DNA of 64,000 bases, from NCBI GenBank assembly GCA_021155905.1, contig JAJNBG010000016.1, positions 62,001-126,000 on the forward strand, given 5' to 3'. The position numbers and the translations under genes were made by a program. Position 1 is the first letter of the stretch, and every line of letters starts with the position of its first letter. The notes under the pieces were generated by a model, which worked only from the letters and a program-made list of their open reading frames with translations, was not told where the DNA came from and searched no databases. Below are positions 17,788-26,732 of the stretch, in pieces. Source of the stretch: Bacteroidota bacterium (GTDB lineage: Bacteria > Bacteroidota > Bacteroidia > B-17B0 > Aurantibacillaceae).

Positions 17788-20283
17788 ATGTCAGAAAAAA
17801 TTATGTGGCTGAAAAAAAAACCATCCGAACTGAGAGTTGTGATCATTTTATTAATGATTGTAGCCATGATCTCTGTCACCGGAATACTGTCATATCGAAA
17901 GCTCTCCTTCATTGCTAAAAGCGTAAGCGCTACAGTTAACGACAATAGTCGCAACTCCTTAATTTTACGCAGAGTGCTGATTGATATCGAAGAAGCAGAA
18001 AATAGTGTACGGTCGTATAATCTGACCTCTAACGCGGATTATTTAACTTCCTTTTATACTTCAGTCGTTTCTCTTGAAAGGAAATTTAATGAATTGGAAA
18101 AAGAAACCTTATCAGGTCCAAGAGAAAGTAGAATCATTGACAGCGTTATGTTTTTGTCAGAAAATCGCCTAATACTGCTTAAAAAACAGCTATATACTGA
18201 TGACGAAAATATTATTACCGACGAACTAAATGCGATATCCGCAAAAATTGATGAGGCCTATAAAAAGTCAAATGAGGTGACACCTCCTGGTACTAAAATC
18301 CAGACCAGTTCCGCCACTGTAAAAAAAGAAAGCATTTTCAGCAAACTGTTCGGAACTAAAAATAAAAGATTACGGCCAACGGTACAACAATACGACAGCG
18401 TCCCGGCGCAACAGCTAATTGATACCAATAAATTACAGTCAGTCAGGATTCGCGGGGAATTAAAAAGTGCTGTGAAACAGGTTAAAATTAAACAACAGGT
18501 TAAACTAGCTGAAAGAAAGAACGCGGAATTATTGTTAACCAGCGAAGGCAAACTCATCATGGATCAAATCCGTTCCCTGTCAAAAGAATTAGAATACCTT
18601 GAAGAATTGGCGGCACATCAGAAAATTAGAAACGCTAATAAAGATGTAGATACTATTAAAATTTTAGCCATCATCATTTCTTCTGTTATCTCTTTACTTT
18701 TGCTAATCGTTAGCTACCTGATCATTAAATATGTTGGCAAAAAAAGAGAATACGAACATGCGCTAATCCAGGCAAAACAAAACGCCGAAGATCTTGCAAA
18801 AACCAAGGAAGCATTCCTGGCAAATATGAGCCACGAAATTAAAACGCCACTCAATGCTATTTATGGCTTTACGGAACAGGTGCTTAAAAGCAAATTAGAG
18901 ATTGAGCAATACGAGCAGTTAAACATAGTCAAAGAATCCGCTGATCACCTTATACGATTGATCAGTGATATTCTTGATTATTCTAAAATACAATCAGGCA
19001 AACTTCAGGTGGAGAATGTCAATTTTGACCTGAAAAGGGAACTGGAAAATATCCAAACACTCTTCACACATCAGAGTACAAATAAAAACCTCGAATTGCT
19101 TTTTAAAATTGATACAGATGTTCCGGACTCCATTAATGGAAGTTTAACCAAATTGAAACAGGTCATGTATAACCTGATTGGCAATGCAATAAAATTTACT
19201 GAAAAAGGAACTGTTTCAGTTACAGTGAAAAAAAATGAACGTGACTCTGGCTCCTTCCTTCATATTATAGTGAAAGATACGGGTATAGGCATTGCGGCTG
19301 ATAAGATATCAAAGTTATTCAACGAATATGAGCAACTTCATAAAGATACCCATAGCAAGTTTGGTGGAACTGGCCTGGGCCTGGTAATAACCAAAAAAAT
19401 ACTGGAACAAATGGGTGGCAGTATCGAAGTGAAAAGTATAGAACACAAAGGCACTGAAGTTGCGATACAATTCCCCTATAACGAATTTGAACTTTCAACT
19501 ACCGGTGAAGCTCATAGTATCCCCGAGCATCACATCTCAAACATACTGAATGGCAAACATATATTAATTGTGGACGACGAAGGTTTTAACCGGCTCCTGT
19601 TAAAAGCTATACTTGCGAAATTTGATACAACAATTACCGAAGCCCTTAACGGAAATGAAGCGATCGCTTTAATCAAGGACTATTCTTTTGATATAGTATT
19701 AATGGATATTCGCATGCCTGAAAAATCCGGCATTGACGCGTGTATCGAAATAAGGGAATTCAATAAAGAACTCATTATCCTGGCGTCTACGGCAATTATC
19801 AATAAAGAAAAGACTGATGAATGTATCAGGGCTGGTTTTAATGGGTTTGTATTTAAACCGTTTACCGAAAGAGATCTTTTAGAGAATTTATATGCGTTTT
19901 TAAATGGTTCGGCTAAACCAGAACCTGAAGTTAGAACACCGCGGGAAGGAAATAAATTAAGTTTCGATGAACTTTCGTCTGTTGCCAATGGTGATGAAGT
20001 CTTTAAAAAAGAGATGATCAGGATTTTTCATGCCTCAATAAATACCGGGTTAAAAAGTATAAGCGAATTGAGTAAGGAGGAGAAATGGCAGGAAATAGCT
20101 GAAGTTGCGCATAAAATTCTCCCATCCTGCAAGCATTTTGAGGCCACCGATTTGTATAACTGCTTAAAATACTTTGAAAGCTTTAAAGACGCTGGCCCTG
20201 TGCCTAATCAGTTAGCTAAAAAATTACAACAACTTAAAGCAAATGTCGAAGCGGTTAATTTAGAATTACAGGTATATTTGTAA
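17788..20283 (+). CDS. Hybrid sensor histidine kinase with receiver and Hpt domains
   Basis: Membrane kinase of 831 residues from the ATG at 17788. The frame stays open to a TTG at 17692, but the extra 32 residues have no family character and would precede the first helix. Order: helix about 15-35; extracytoplasmic sensor about 36-290 (helical, CHASE3-like in style, with a conspicuous Lys-rich middle); helix about 290-313; HisKA with phospho-accepting His349 (NMSHEIKTP); HATPase with N, G1 and G2 boxes (NAIKFTEKG, DTGIGIA, GGTGLGL); receiver with Asp640 (VLMDIRMP); Hpt with His775 (AHKILPS). It carries a complete phosphorelay in one chain and is followed 21 bases later by a sigma-54 activator, a plausible output partner. 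Confidence 0.9.
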   Translation: MSEKIMWLKKKPSELRVVIILLMIVAMISVTGILSYRKLSFIAKSVSATVNDNSRNSLILRRVLIDIEEAENSVRSYNLTSNADYLTSFYTSVVSLERKFNELEKETLSGPRESRIIDSVMFLSENRLILLKKQLYTDDENIITDELNAISAKIDEAYKKSNEVTPPGTKIQTSSATVKKESIFSKLFGTKNKRLRPTVQQYDSVPAQQLIDTNKLQSVRIRGELKSAVKQVKIKQQVKLAERKNAELLLTSEGKLIMDQIRSLSKELEYLEELAAHQKIRNANKDVDTIKILAIIISSVISLLLLIVSYLIIKYVGKKREYEHALIQAKQNAEDLAKTKEAFLANMSHEIKTPLNAIYGFTEQVLKSKLEIEQYEQLNIVKESADHLIRLISDILDYSKIQSGKLQVENVNFDLKRELENIQTLFTHQSTNKNLELLFKIDTDVPDSINGSLTKLKQVMYNLIGNAIKFTEKGTVSVTVKKNERDSGSFLHIIVKDTGIGIAADKISKLFNEYEQLHKDTHSKFGGTGLGLVITKKILEQMGGSIEVKSIEHKGTEVAIQFPYNEFELSTTGEAHSIPEHHISNILNGKHILIVDDEGFNRLLLKAILAKFDTTITEALNGNEAIALIKDYSFDIVLMDIRMPEKSGIDACIEIREFNKELIILASTAIINKEKTDECIRAGFNGFVFKPFTERDLLENLYAFLNGSAKPEPEVRTPREGNKLSFDELSSVANGDEVFKKEMIRIFHASINTGLKSISELSKEEKWQEIAEVAHKILPSCKHFEATDLYNCLKYFESFKDAGPVPNQLAKKLQQLKANVEAVNLELQVYL

Positions 20284-20304
20284 AGATTAATTAAGAAATG
20301 AGTT

Positions 20305-21660
20305 ATGGCCATAAAAGCATTTACAGTTTTTGTTCTGGAAGACGATGAATGGTACAACAAACTTTTAGCACATACCATTTCCTTAAATCCTGATTACCAG
20401 GTAAAAAGTTTTTTCTCCGCGAAAGATTTATTTAAAAGCATCCATGAAAAACCGGAAGTAGTGACCCTTGATTACAGGCTCCCGGATACTACTGGAGAAG
20501 AGGTTCTTGAAAAAATTAAACAACTTAGTCCTGATACAGAAGTCATTGTTATTTCAGAACAGGATAATATTGCAACAGCACTTAATTTATTAAAAAGCGG
20601 TGCCTACGATTACCTGGTTAAAGAAAAAAACATCAAAGACCGGTTACTGGCAATCATTAATAATGTTCAGAAAAACATTAAGCTTCAGTCACGGATTACG
20701 GTTCTTGAAAAGGAGCTGCAGAAAAAACATGATTTTTCGCAGTCTCTGATTGGCACCAGCCCTGCGATGGAAAATGTGTCCAGGTTAATTGTAAAAGCTT
20801 TGGGCATTAATCTTACAGTGACTATAACAGGCGAAACAGGTACCGGTAAAGAGGTAGTTGCCAAAGTGATTCATTACAATTCTTATCGAAAAAATAAACC
20901 GTTTGTAGCGGTTAATGTCGCTGCCATTCCGAGCGAGCTAATCGAAAGCGAATTATTTGGTCACGAAAAAGGATCGTTTACCGGAGCTTCTGCACGTCGC
21001 ATAGGTAAATTTGAAGAAGCAACCGGCGGTACCTTATTTTTAGATGAAATAGGTGAAATGGAACTAAGTCTGCAGGCAAAATTATTGCGTGTACTGCAGG
21101 AGAAAGAAATAACGCGGATTGGAAATAACGTACCGGTTAAAATTGATTGCCGGATCATCGTTGCCACTCATCGTAATTTAAAAGAAGAAGTGAAAAACGG
21201 TAGGTTTCGCGAGGATCTCTATTTCAGGTTATACGGCTTGATGATTGACATCCCTCCTTTAAGGGAAAGAGGAAAAGATATCCTCGTACTTGCGAAATAT
21301 TTTATGGATGCTTTTTGCAAAGAAAATCAACTCCCGTCCAAAACATTAAATGATGATGCGCAACATAAATTACTGAGATATCATTTTCCGGGCAATGTTC
21401 GTGAATTAAAGTCTACTATTGAACTCGCTGTAGTTATGAGCAACTCTGACCAGATTGCAGCAGAGCATATCAATTTATCTTCGCCTGATGTTATTTCTGA
21501 AACTATGTCGGATGAAATGACTATGAAAGAATATGAACTACGCATCATTAAAAATTACCTCAATAAATATGACGGTAATATGAAACTGGTAGCGCAAAAA
21601 CTGGATATCGGATTATCTACCCTGTACCGCATATTGAAAGATGATGCTGAAAAAGCATAA
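20305..21660 (+). CDS. Sigma-54-dependent response regulator (NtrC family)
   Basis: A 451-residue activator. Receiver residues 1-115 with phospho-acceptor Asp56 (VTLDYRLP) and a conserved Lys near residue 108. AAA+ domain from about 145 with Walker A GETGTGKE (176-183). The sigma-54-contacting loop reads GSFTGA (223-228) where most members have GAFTGA. A C-terminal Fis-type helix-turn-helix (NMKLVAQKLDIGLSTLYRIL) binds the enhancer. The conserved GSFTGA variant is known in active members, so loss of function is not implied. It lies just downstream of the hybrid kinase and upstream of a sigma-54-like promoter at 21776, so it may control the following envelope genes. Confidence 0.93.
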   Translation: MAIKAFTVFVLEDDEWYNKLLAHTISLNPDYQVKSFFSAKDLFKSIHEKPEVVTLDYRLPDTTGEEVLEKIKQLSPDTEVIVISEQDNIATALNLLKSGAYDYLVKEKNIKDRLLAIINNVQKNIKLQSRITVLEKELQKKHDFSQSLIGTSPAMENVSRLIVKALGINLTVTITGETGTGKEVVAKVIHYNSYRKNKPFVAVNVAAIPSELIESELFGHEKGSFTGASARRIGKFEEATGGTLFLDEIGEMELSLQAKLLRVLQEKEITRIGNNVPVKIDCRIIVATHRNLKEEVKNGRFREDLYFRLYGLMIDIPPLRERGKDILVLAKYFMDAFCKENQLPSKTLNDDAQHKLLRYHFPGNVRELKSTIELAVVMSNSDQIAAEHINLSSPDVISETMSDEMTMKEYELRIIKNYLNKYDGNMKLVAQKLDIGLSTLYRILKDDAEKA

Positions 21661-21775
21661 TTTCTTTTCGGATTTCTTCCACTCAAAATTCCCATTTTAA
21701 GAAATCATTTTCTAAAAAAAGAAAATTGAAATTCTTGCTTACTATGTAATAGCCTGTTTTTTAACAAGTTGTCGT

Positions 21776-21792
21776 TTGGCACCGCAATTGAA
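21776..21792 (+). promoter_or_regulatory. Sigma-54-like promoter (-24/-12)
   Basis: TTGGCAC-CGCAA-TTGAA matches the consensus YTGGCAC-N5-TTGC at all -24 positions and at TTG of -12 (A instead of C). GG at 21778-21779 and the G at 21790 have the right GG-N10-G spacing. Predicted transcription start is near 21802, 19 bases before the GTG of the next gene. An activator of this class is encoded immediately upstream. Confidence 0.5.
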
Positions 21793-21820
21793 AAGCCTTT
21801 ATGAATTTAATAGGCGAAGC

Positions 21821-22357
21821 GTGAGAACAACACAACATATATACAAACTGGTAATTTTACTGAATATTATCTTGTGTCTAAAATTGTCGGCCCAGGAAAA
21901 AACGCAATCAGGAACCGGTTATGAATACAGCAATACTATTGGTGTAAGACTTGGTGAAACTTCCGGTATCAGTTACAAACACATTTTTGATAAAGGAAAT
22001 GCTTTTGAAGGGATCATCAGTTTCTGGCCATACACCGTAGGGGCAACCGGCTTATACGAAAAGCACTTACAAACACTTGTGCCTGGTTTGAGATGGTATT
22101 TCGGGGGCGGTGGTCATTTTAATATCGGAGGATACAGAAGAACATACTACCGGTATCACGGAGATTATAATACTGCCTATACCTATCATTCAAACGCTTT
22201 TGCAGCAGGTGTGGACGGGATAATCGGGGTTGAATATAAATTTAAATGGATACCTCTTGCTCTGAGTACAGACATAAAGCCTTATACAGAGATCAATAAC
22301 TATGGAACAGTTAATATGGCAATCGATCCTGGAATAGGTGTAAAATTCACTTATTAA
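21821..22357 (+). CDS. Predicted outer-membrane or periplasmic protein
   Basis: The frame is open from a TTG at 21776, but the GTG at 21821 (178 codons) gives a clean signal peptide (RTTQHIYKLVILLNIILCLKLSAQ) and lies just past the predicted sigma-54 transcription start, so it is preferred. The mature part reads as a small barrel: NTIGVRLGETSGISYKHIF, GLRWYFGGGGHFNIGG, and a C-terminal strand AIDPGIGVKFTY. This resembles uncharacterised Bacteroidota barrel proteins. It heads a likely operon with the two lipoprotein genes that follow. Confidence 0.6.
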   Translation: MRTTQHIYKLVILLNIILCLKLSAQEKTQSGTGYEYSNTIGVRLGETSGISYKHIFDKGNAFEGIISFWPYTVGATGLYEKHLQTLVPGLRWYFGGGGHFNIGGYRRTYYRYHGDYNTAYTYHSNAFAAGVDGIIGVEYKFKWIPLALSTDIKPYTEINNYGTVNMAIDPGIGVKFTY

Positions 22358-22388
22358 ATGTTCTTTAAAGTATTAACCACTAAAAAAA

Positions 22389-22943
22389 ATGAAAATGAAA
22401 ACTCTTACTAAACTCGTTACTTCAGCAGTATTATTGGCTGGTCTGATTACAATAATACCAGGCTGTAAAAAAGATAATCCTCAGGGTTACATGACAGTAA
22501 AAATGACCGATGCACCAGCAGAATATAAAGAAGTAAACGTTGAAATCATTGGTTTAAGTATTCACACTGCTACCAAAGGATGGTTAAATGTTCATGTTAA
22601 CAAGGGCATTTACAATTTACTTGACTTAAGAAATAACGTGACGGTGGTTTTAGCTGACAAGTCTATACTTCCGGTAGGCAAAGCTACGCAGATCCGTTTG
22701 CAACTGGGAACTCACAATTCGATTCTGGTAGATGAAATGCCTGTAGAACTTAAAGTTCCCAGCGGGGAAGAAAGTGGATTGAAGATTAATATAAATGAAA
22801 CAATAGAAAACGGCCAGCAAAATACTATCATTCTTGATTTCGACGCCAAGGAATCTATTGTTGAAGGAACTCAAGGCAATTACATTTTAAAACCAGTCAT
22901 CAGAGTAAAATCGAGTGAGTCTGTATCAGTAGGGCCCTTGTAA
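22389..22943 (+). CDS. DUF4382 domain lipoprotein
   Basis: A 184-residue protein with a lipoprotein signal (LTKLVTSAVLLAGLITIIPGC, lipobox Cys near residue 26) followed by a single DUF4382-type domain: YMTVKMTDAPAEYKEVNVEI near the start, a GWLNVH...YNLLDLRN middle part, LPVGKATQIRLQLG, and a C-terminal KPVIRV. Such domains are Ig-like and found in secreted or lipid-anchored proteins; function unknown. It is 31 bases downstream of the barrel gene and probably in the same sigma-54-driven operon. Confidence 0.75.
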   Translation: MKMKTLTKLVTSAVLLAGLITIIPGCKKDNPQGYMTVKMTDAPAEYKEVNVEIIGLSIHTATKGWLNVHVNKGIYNLLDLRNNVTVVLADKSILPVGKATQIRLQLGTHNSILVDEMPVELKVPSGEESGLKININETIENGQQNTIILDFDAKESIVEGTQGNYILKPVIRVKSSESVSVGPL

Positions 22944-22996
22944 CCATAATCAATCGTTTAAAACAACTCAAAAAAATAACCTATAAACCAATAATT

Positions 22997-23884
22997 ATGA
23001 AAGCTAGTAAAAAAATAACCAGTATCTTTTTAGGGCTATCTGCTCTAACCATGTTAAACTCTTGTGAAGAGACAATTCCAAAGGCACAATATGACAGTGA
23101 AGTTGCAAGCCTTAATAGCCATATAAATTCTGATGAAAGAATGAGAGATTCCCTGGAAGGAGTTTATATTGCCACATTAGATGAAATTGATAACAATCTG
23201 GATAAGATTCGGGATAAAGAAGGAATCATCATTATGGGGCCAAAAAACAATTCCGATTTAAGATCTTCCAAAAAAGAAAGAATTGTCAATAATATTAGCA
23301 TGATCAATTCTTTATTGGAGGAAAATAAAGAAAAGCTGGCAAAACTGGAAAAAAGTTTAGCTTCCTATAAAAAAGGTAAAAAAGAATTAGTCCGATCCAT
23401 TAACCTGGCGAAGGAAAGAATGGTGCTGTTGGAGGATGAAATTGCAGAATTAAAAACAGTACTGGCTCAAAACGAATTTAAAATTTCGGATTTGAATAAG
23501 CAGTTGGATGAGAAAAATAGTCAGTTGGCATCTTTGTCGGAGAAAAACACCACTCTTGATAAAAATCTCAATAGAGTATATTTTACTGAAGGAACTTTTA
23601 AAGAACTGAAAGGTAAAAACATTGTAACAAAGGAGGGTGGATTATTAGGAGTAGGCAGAGTGGCGACTTTACAACAGAACTTGGATAAATCCAAGTTTAC
23701 TGAACTGAGTCAAAAAGAAACTACGTCCATTGTCTTAAATGGAAAGAAACCTAAACTGATAACAAAACACCCGGTTAGTTCATATACTGTAAGCACAACA
23801 GGAGATGATATGGCTCAATTAACAATTAAGGACCCGGAAAGTTTTTGGAGTTACTCAAAATATCTGGTGGTAGAGGTCAAATAA
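22997..23884 (+). CDS. Coiled-coil lipoprotein of unknown function
   Basis: A 295-residue protein with signal and lipobox (FLGLSALTMLNSC, Cys23) followed by a helical region rich in Lys, Glu and Leu (about 30-200) predicted to form a long coiled coil, then a short beta-rich C-terminal domain (residues about 200-295, containing YFTEGTFKELKGKNIV and SYTVSTTGDDMAQLTI). The C-terminal part resembles the tail of other Bacteroidota lipoproteins that pair a coiled coil with a small globular head. It closes the putative envelope operon; a hairpin terminator follows. Confidence 0.6.
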   Translation: MKASKKITSIFLGLSALTMLNSCEETIPKAQYDSEVASLNSHINSDERMRDSLEGVYIATLDEIDNNLDKIRDKEGIIIMGPKNNSDLRSSKKERIVNNISMINSLLEENKEKLAKLEKSLASYKKGKKELVRSINLAKERMVLLEDEIAELKTVLAQNEFKISDLNKQLDEKNSQLASLSEKNTTLDKNLNRVYFTEGTFKELKGKNIVTKEGGLLGVGRVATLQQNLDKSKFTELSQKETTSIVLNGKKPKLITKHPVSSYTVSTTGDDMAQLTIKDPESFWSYSKYLVVEVK

Positions 23885-23927
23885 ACCTCCTGTTAGAGGC
23901 AGGCAATACGATCAGGTAAATTAAAAA

Positions 23928-23976
23928 AAACTGAAGACTATGAGTAAAGTGCTAAACTTAATAGTCTTCAGTTTAT
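23928..23976 (+). terminator. Terminator after envelope operon
   Basis: AAACTGAAGACTAT and ATAGTCTTCAGTTT are perfectly complementary (14 bp) around a loop of about 20 bases, followed by ATTTTC. The loop is longer than usual. Confidence 0.6.
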
Positions 23977-24019
23977 TTTCTTAATACAAAAAATGTTCTA
24001 AACAATAAAAACAGCAATC

Positions 24020-24463
24020 ATGAAACATTATCCACACTTTAAAATTGTTATCCTGGAGGATAACGATTTTTACAACAGGCTGATGACGAAACATCTTAAA
24101 AACCACATCGCCCGAAGCGCCTTGCTAAAAAGATTTACGTTTGATATTACGTCGTTCACATCTTACAACGATTGCATTCGAAACTTTGATAATGAAACGG
24201 ATATTGTCTTAACCGACTACTATCTCAATGACGGTTATTCTGCCTTGCATCTTTTGGATTTGATTAAAAACAGGGGGATCGAGTGTAAGGTGATTGTATT
24301 GTCCCAGATTCAGAATATAACAACGTCTATTTGCACATTACTGGAGGGGGCTTATGAGTTTATTCCTAAAACTAAAACAGCCTTTGGGAAAAGCTGGGAA
24401 ATGATAGAAGATATTATTGACCAGAAACTCCATAAACGACATGGTAAATTCCACTTAAGCTGA
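24020..24463 (+). CDS. Stand-alone receiver-domain protein
   Basis: A 147-residue single-domain response regulator: acidic pair in VILEDNDFYNRL, phospho-acceptor Asp66 (IVLTDYYL), the Ser/Thr switch (VIVLSQIQN) and the conserved Lys near residue 118 (FIPKTK). No output domain. Its first strand and helix (LEDxxxYNxL) resemble those of the sigma-54 activator at 20305 (LEDDEWYNKL), suggesting a common origin. It may act as a phosphate sink or shuttle for the hybrid kinase at 17788; this is inferred from position only. Confidence 0.8.
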   Translation: MKHYPHFKIVILEDNDFYNRLMTKHLKNHIARSALLKRFTFDITSFTSYNDCIRNFDNETDIVLTDYYLNDGYSALHLLDLIKNRGIECKVIVLSQIQNITTSICTLLEGAYEFIPKTKTAFGKSWEMIEDIIDQKLHKRHGKFHLS

Positions 24464-24477
24464 TTTTTATAATCAGC
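24459..24477 (+). terminator. Small hairpin overlapping the receiver gene stop codon
   Basis: GCTGAT / ATCAGC with a 7-base loop spans the TGA. There is no T-run directly after it, so termination is only possible. Confidence 0.3.
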
Positions 24478-24618
24478 ATTATGACGATTTTTTGTTTCGG
24501 GCAGTATCTTTTGTAACAAACAGGATTATACTAACATAATTCTGTTTAAAACATCGCTTATGATTTAATTTACCCGCCTCTTTCTAAAGTAACTTCGTGT
24601 AATTAAAATCCAAGCGCT

Positions 24619-25344
24619 ATGATGTCATTCATTCTTCAAATAACAAATACGGTAGCTGCTGCAGTTGCTGATACTGTACAAGATGCAGTTACCGGTATCC
24701 AAACCGTTCCTGAATTGCCCCCTAATGAAATATCCCTTTTTGAAATTGTTTCAAAAGGAGGTGTCATTATGGTACCATTGGCGATTTTATTACTAATGAG
24801 CATCTACGTTATGGCTGAACGCTTTTTAATAATTTCGAAAGCCTCCAAGAGTAATGCAGCTTTACTTTCGAGTATTAAAGAAATGATCAATAGTGGTAAT
24901 TTAGCCAATGCACGCAGCCTGTGTAAAAGCATGAATACCCCTGAATCAATGATGTTGGAACAGGGAATTTCCCGTATTGGCCAAAGCATGACTGAAATTC
25001 GTGAAGCAATGGATAAATCAGCTTCTTCTGAATTATCACGTCTCGAAAAGAATATGAGCGTGTTAAATATTACCGGCCGAATTGCCCCTATGTTTGGATT
25101 TATCGGGACCATTATCGGTGTAATCAAAATTTTTTATGATATATCAGTGGCCAAAACAGTTGAAATAGAAGTTATTTCGTCTGGTTTATACCAAAAGATG
25201 ATCACTTCATGCGGTGGCTTAGTGGTTGGTGTTATTGCATTCGTTGGATACCATTGGTTAAATGCCCGTATCGATAAATTATCACATCGTATGGAAGAAA
25301 CTCAAATTGCTTTCTTAGATATTCTAAACGAACCGTCTAAATAA
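24619..25344 (+). CDS. exbB: MotA/TolQ/ExbB proton-channel family protein
   Basis: A 241-residue inner-membrane protein. A helix at about 50-70 (GVIMVPLAILLLMSIYVMAERFLI), a long cytoplasmic part (SLCKSMNTPESMMLEQGISRIG ... SELSRLEKNMSVLNITGRIAPMFGFIGTIIGVI) and two more helices near 150-215 with the family's P-x-x-G-F-x-G-T motif and GVVxxxA-like second helix (GLVVGVIAFVGYHWLNARID). With the ExbD and TonB-like genes that follow it should form the proton-driven unit that energises outer-membrane receptors; whether it serves TonB or Tol is set by context, which favours TonB. Confidence 0.88.
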   Translation: MMSFILQITNTVAAAVADTVQDAVTGIQTVPELPPNEISLFEIVSKGGVIMVPLAILLLMSIYVMAERFLIISKASKSNAALLSSIKEMINSGNLANARSLCKSMNTPESMMLEQGISRIGQSMTEIREAMDKSASSELSRLEKNMSVLNITGRIAPMFGFIGTIIGVIKIFYDISVAKTVEIEVISSGLYQKMITSCGGLVVGVIAFVGYHWLNARIDKLSHRMEETQIAFLDILNEPSK

Positions 25345-25417
25345 GATATAAATTTGAGTTATGAGTTTCATGACATTAACTCATCTCTTACCATTCATCA
25401 CTTATAACTACTAAAAA

Positions 25418-25828
25418 ATGGGATTACGTAAAAAAGCACATAGAGATGCGGAAGTAAGCACTGAATCATTAAATGATATCATGTTCTTCCTGTTATTGTT
25501 TTTCCTGATACTTTCCACAATGGTTAGTCCCAACGCCATTAAAGTAAATCTGCCGAGCTCCAAGCCTACTAAACCTGTTGACAATAATAAAAAACCAATT
25601 CACCTGGATGTTTCCAATAACAGACACTATTTTGTAGAGGGAAGGGAAATTGATTACTCAGTTTTGGAATCAACTTTAGTGGCAGAAATTAATGGAAATC
25701 CGGAGCCCACTGTTGTTTTGCAAATGGATAAGGATCTCAGCATACAGGATGCAGTAGACGTTATGATCATCGTTGACAAATTAAAATGCAAAATGGTTTG
25801 GGCAACAAAACCATCTAACGGTAAATAG
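25418..25828 (+). CDS. exbD: ExbD/TolR family biopolymer transport protein
   Basis: A 136-residue protein with a single N-terminal helix (DIMFFLLLFFLILSTMV, about 20-37) holding the family's membrane Asp (LNDIMFFLLLFF) and a periplasmic domain ending in DVMIIVDKLKCKMVWATK, as in ExbD/TolR. It lies 73 bases after the ExbB-like gene and 2 bases before the TonB-like gene; the three form one operon. Confidence 0.87.
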   Translation: MGLRKKAHRDAEVSTESLNDIMFFLLLFFLILSTMVSPNAIKVNLPSSKPTKPVDNNKKPIHLDVSNNRHYFVEGREIDYSVLESTLVAEINGNPEPTVVLQMDKDLSIQDAVDVMIIVDKLKCKMVWATKPSNGK

Positions 25829-25830
25829 CC

Positions 25831-26685
25831 ATGATCTTATCAAGAGAAGAAGAAAATAAAAACAGGATCATATCGGCAATGATTTCACTGGCGATATTCA
25901 TTCTGCTCCTGCTTTTCTTAATATTCTATATTGTGGTAACACCTAACCCACCCTTCCCGGTGTCAGAAGGCGGCGGTGGAGGTATTGAATTCAATATCGG
26001 TAATTTAATTGAAGGTACCGGAAATGTAGAAAATAACGGAATTGGAGATGCCGTTCAGGTAGTGGAAAGCACCGAAGTAACCCCACCCTCTAATCAGGAA
26101 AACAGTGCTCAGGACCTTGTAACTTCTGATCAGGGCGAAGACATCGATATTAAGAAATCTGAAACCAATAATACCAATACCAGTCAAACAGTCGTTATCC
26201 CTGTAAAACCAAAAGTAAAAACTACCGCTGAAATCCTGGCCGAAAAATTTAACAAGAACAAAGGCAACAAGGGCGGCGGCGATGGCAACAGCGGACACGA
26301 AGGAAATGACGGCAGGCCTGATGGAAATCCTAATACCAATGGACAGGGCGGAACCGGCGGCGGCGAAGGTGGTGGCGATGGACCCGGGAAAGGTCCCGGT
26401 AAAGGTCCGGGCAATGGCGGCTATGGGTTTAGCCTTGCAGGACGAGCGGTAGTTTCTCCTCCTCCTTTATCCAAAGATACTAAAGAGGAAGGAAAAGTAG
26501 TCGTAGAAATTACAGTAGATAAAAATGGGAAAGTGATAAAGGCAGATCCGAACGGACGGGGTACAACCACGAGCAGTCCAATGTTAAAAGCAAAAGCCAG
26601 GCAAGCGGCTTTGGCAACTACTTTTAACGTGAGCGGGGAATTTGAAGAACAAAAAGGAACAATCACGATCATCTTTAGCTTTTAG
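25831..26685 (+). CDS. TonB-like energy transducer with glycine-rich linker
   Basis: A 284-residue protein: cytoplasmic stub, one membrane helix (IISAMISLAIFILLLLFLIFYIVV, about 9-34), a long periplasmic linker and a C-terminal domain of about 90 residues (VVEITVDKNGKVIKADPNGRGT ... KARQAALATTF ... GTITIIFSF) of the TonB C-terminal type. The linker is not proline/lysine-rich as in classic TonB: residues about 145-200 are a Gly/Asn/Asp tract (GGGDGNSGHEGNDGRPDG, GPGKGPGKGPGNGG). Together with ExbB and ExbD it probably transduces proton-motive force to outer-membrane receptors or to another envelope process. Confidence 0.82.
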   Translation: MILSREEENKNRIISAMISLAIFILLLLFLIFYIVVTPNPPFPVSEGGGGGIEFNIGNLIEGTGNVENNGIGDAVQVVESTEVTPPSNQENSAQDLVTSDQGEDIDIKKSETNNTNTSQTVVIPVKPKVKTTAEILAEKFNKNKGNKGGGDGNSGHEGNDGRPDGNPNTNGQGGTGGGEGGGDGPGKGPGKGPGNGGYGFSLAGRAVVSPPPLSKDTKEEGKVVVEITVDKNGKVIKADPNGRGTTTSSPMLKAKARQAALATTFNVSGEFEEQKGTITIIFSF

Positions 26686-26732
26686 CCTATGTCTTTTTTT
26701 TATAGTCATAAATCCTTTATCATGAAAGATGT

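Noticed and set aside
21776..21820. Extended start of the barrel gene at a TTG
   Set aside because: It would place the start codon inside the sigma-54-like promoter; the GTG at 21821 gives a proper signal peptide.
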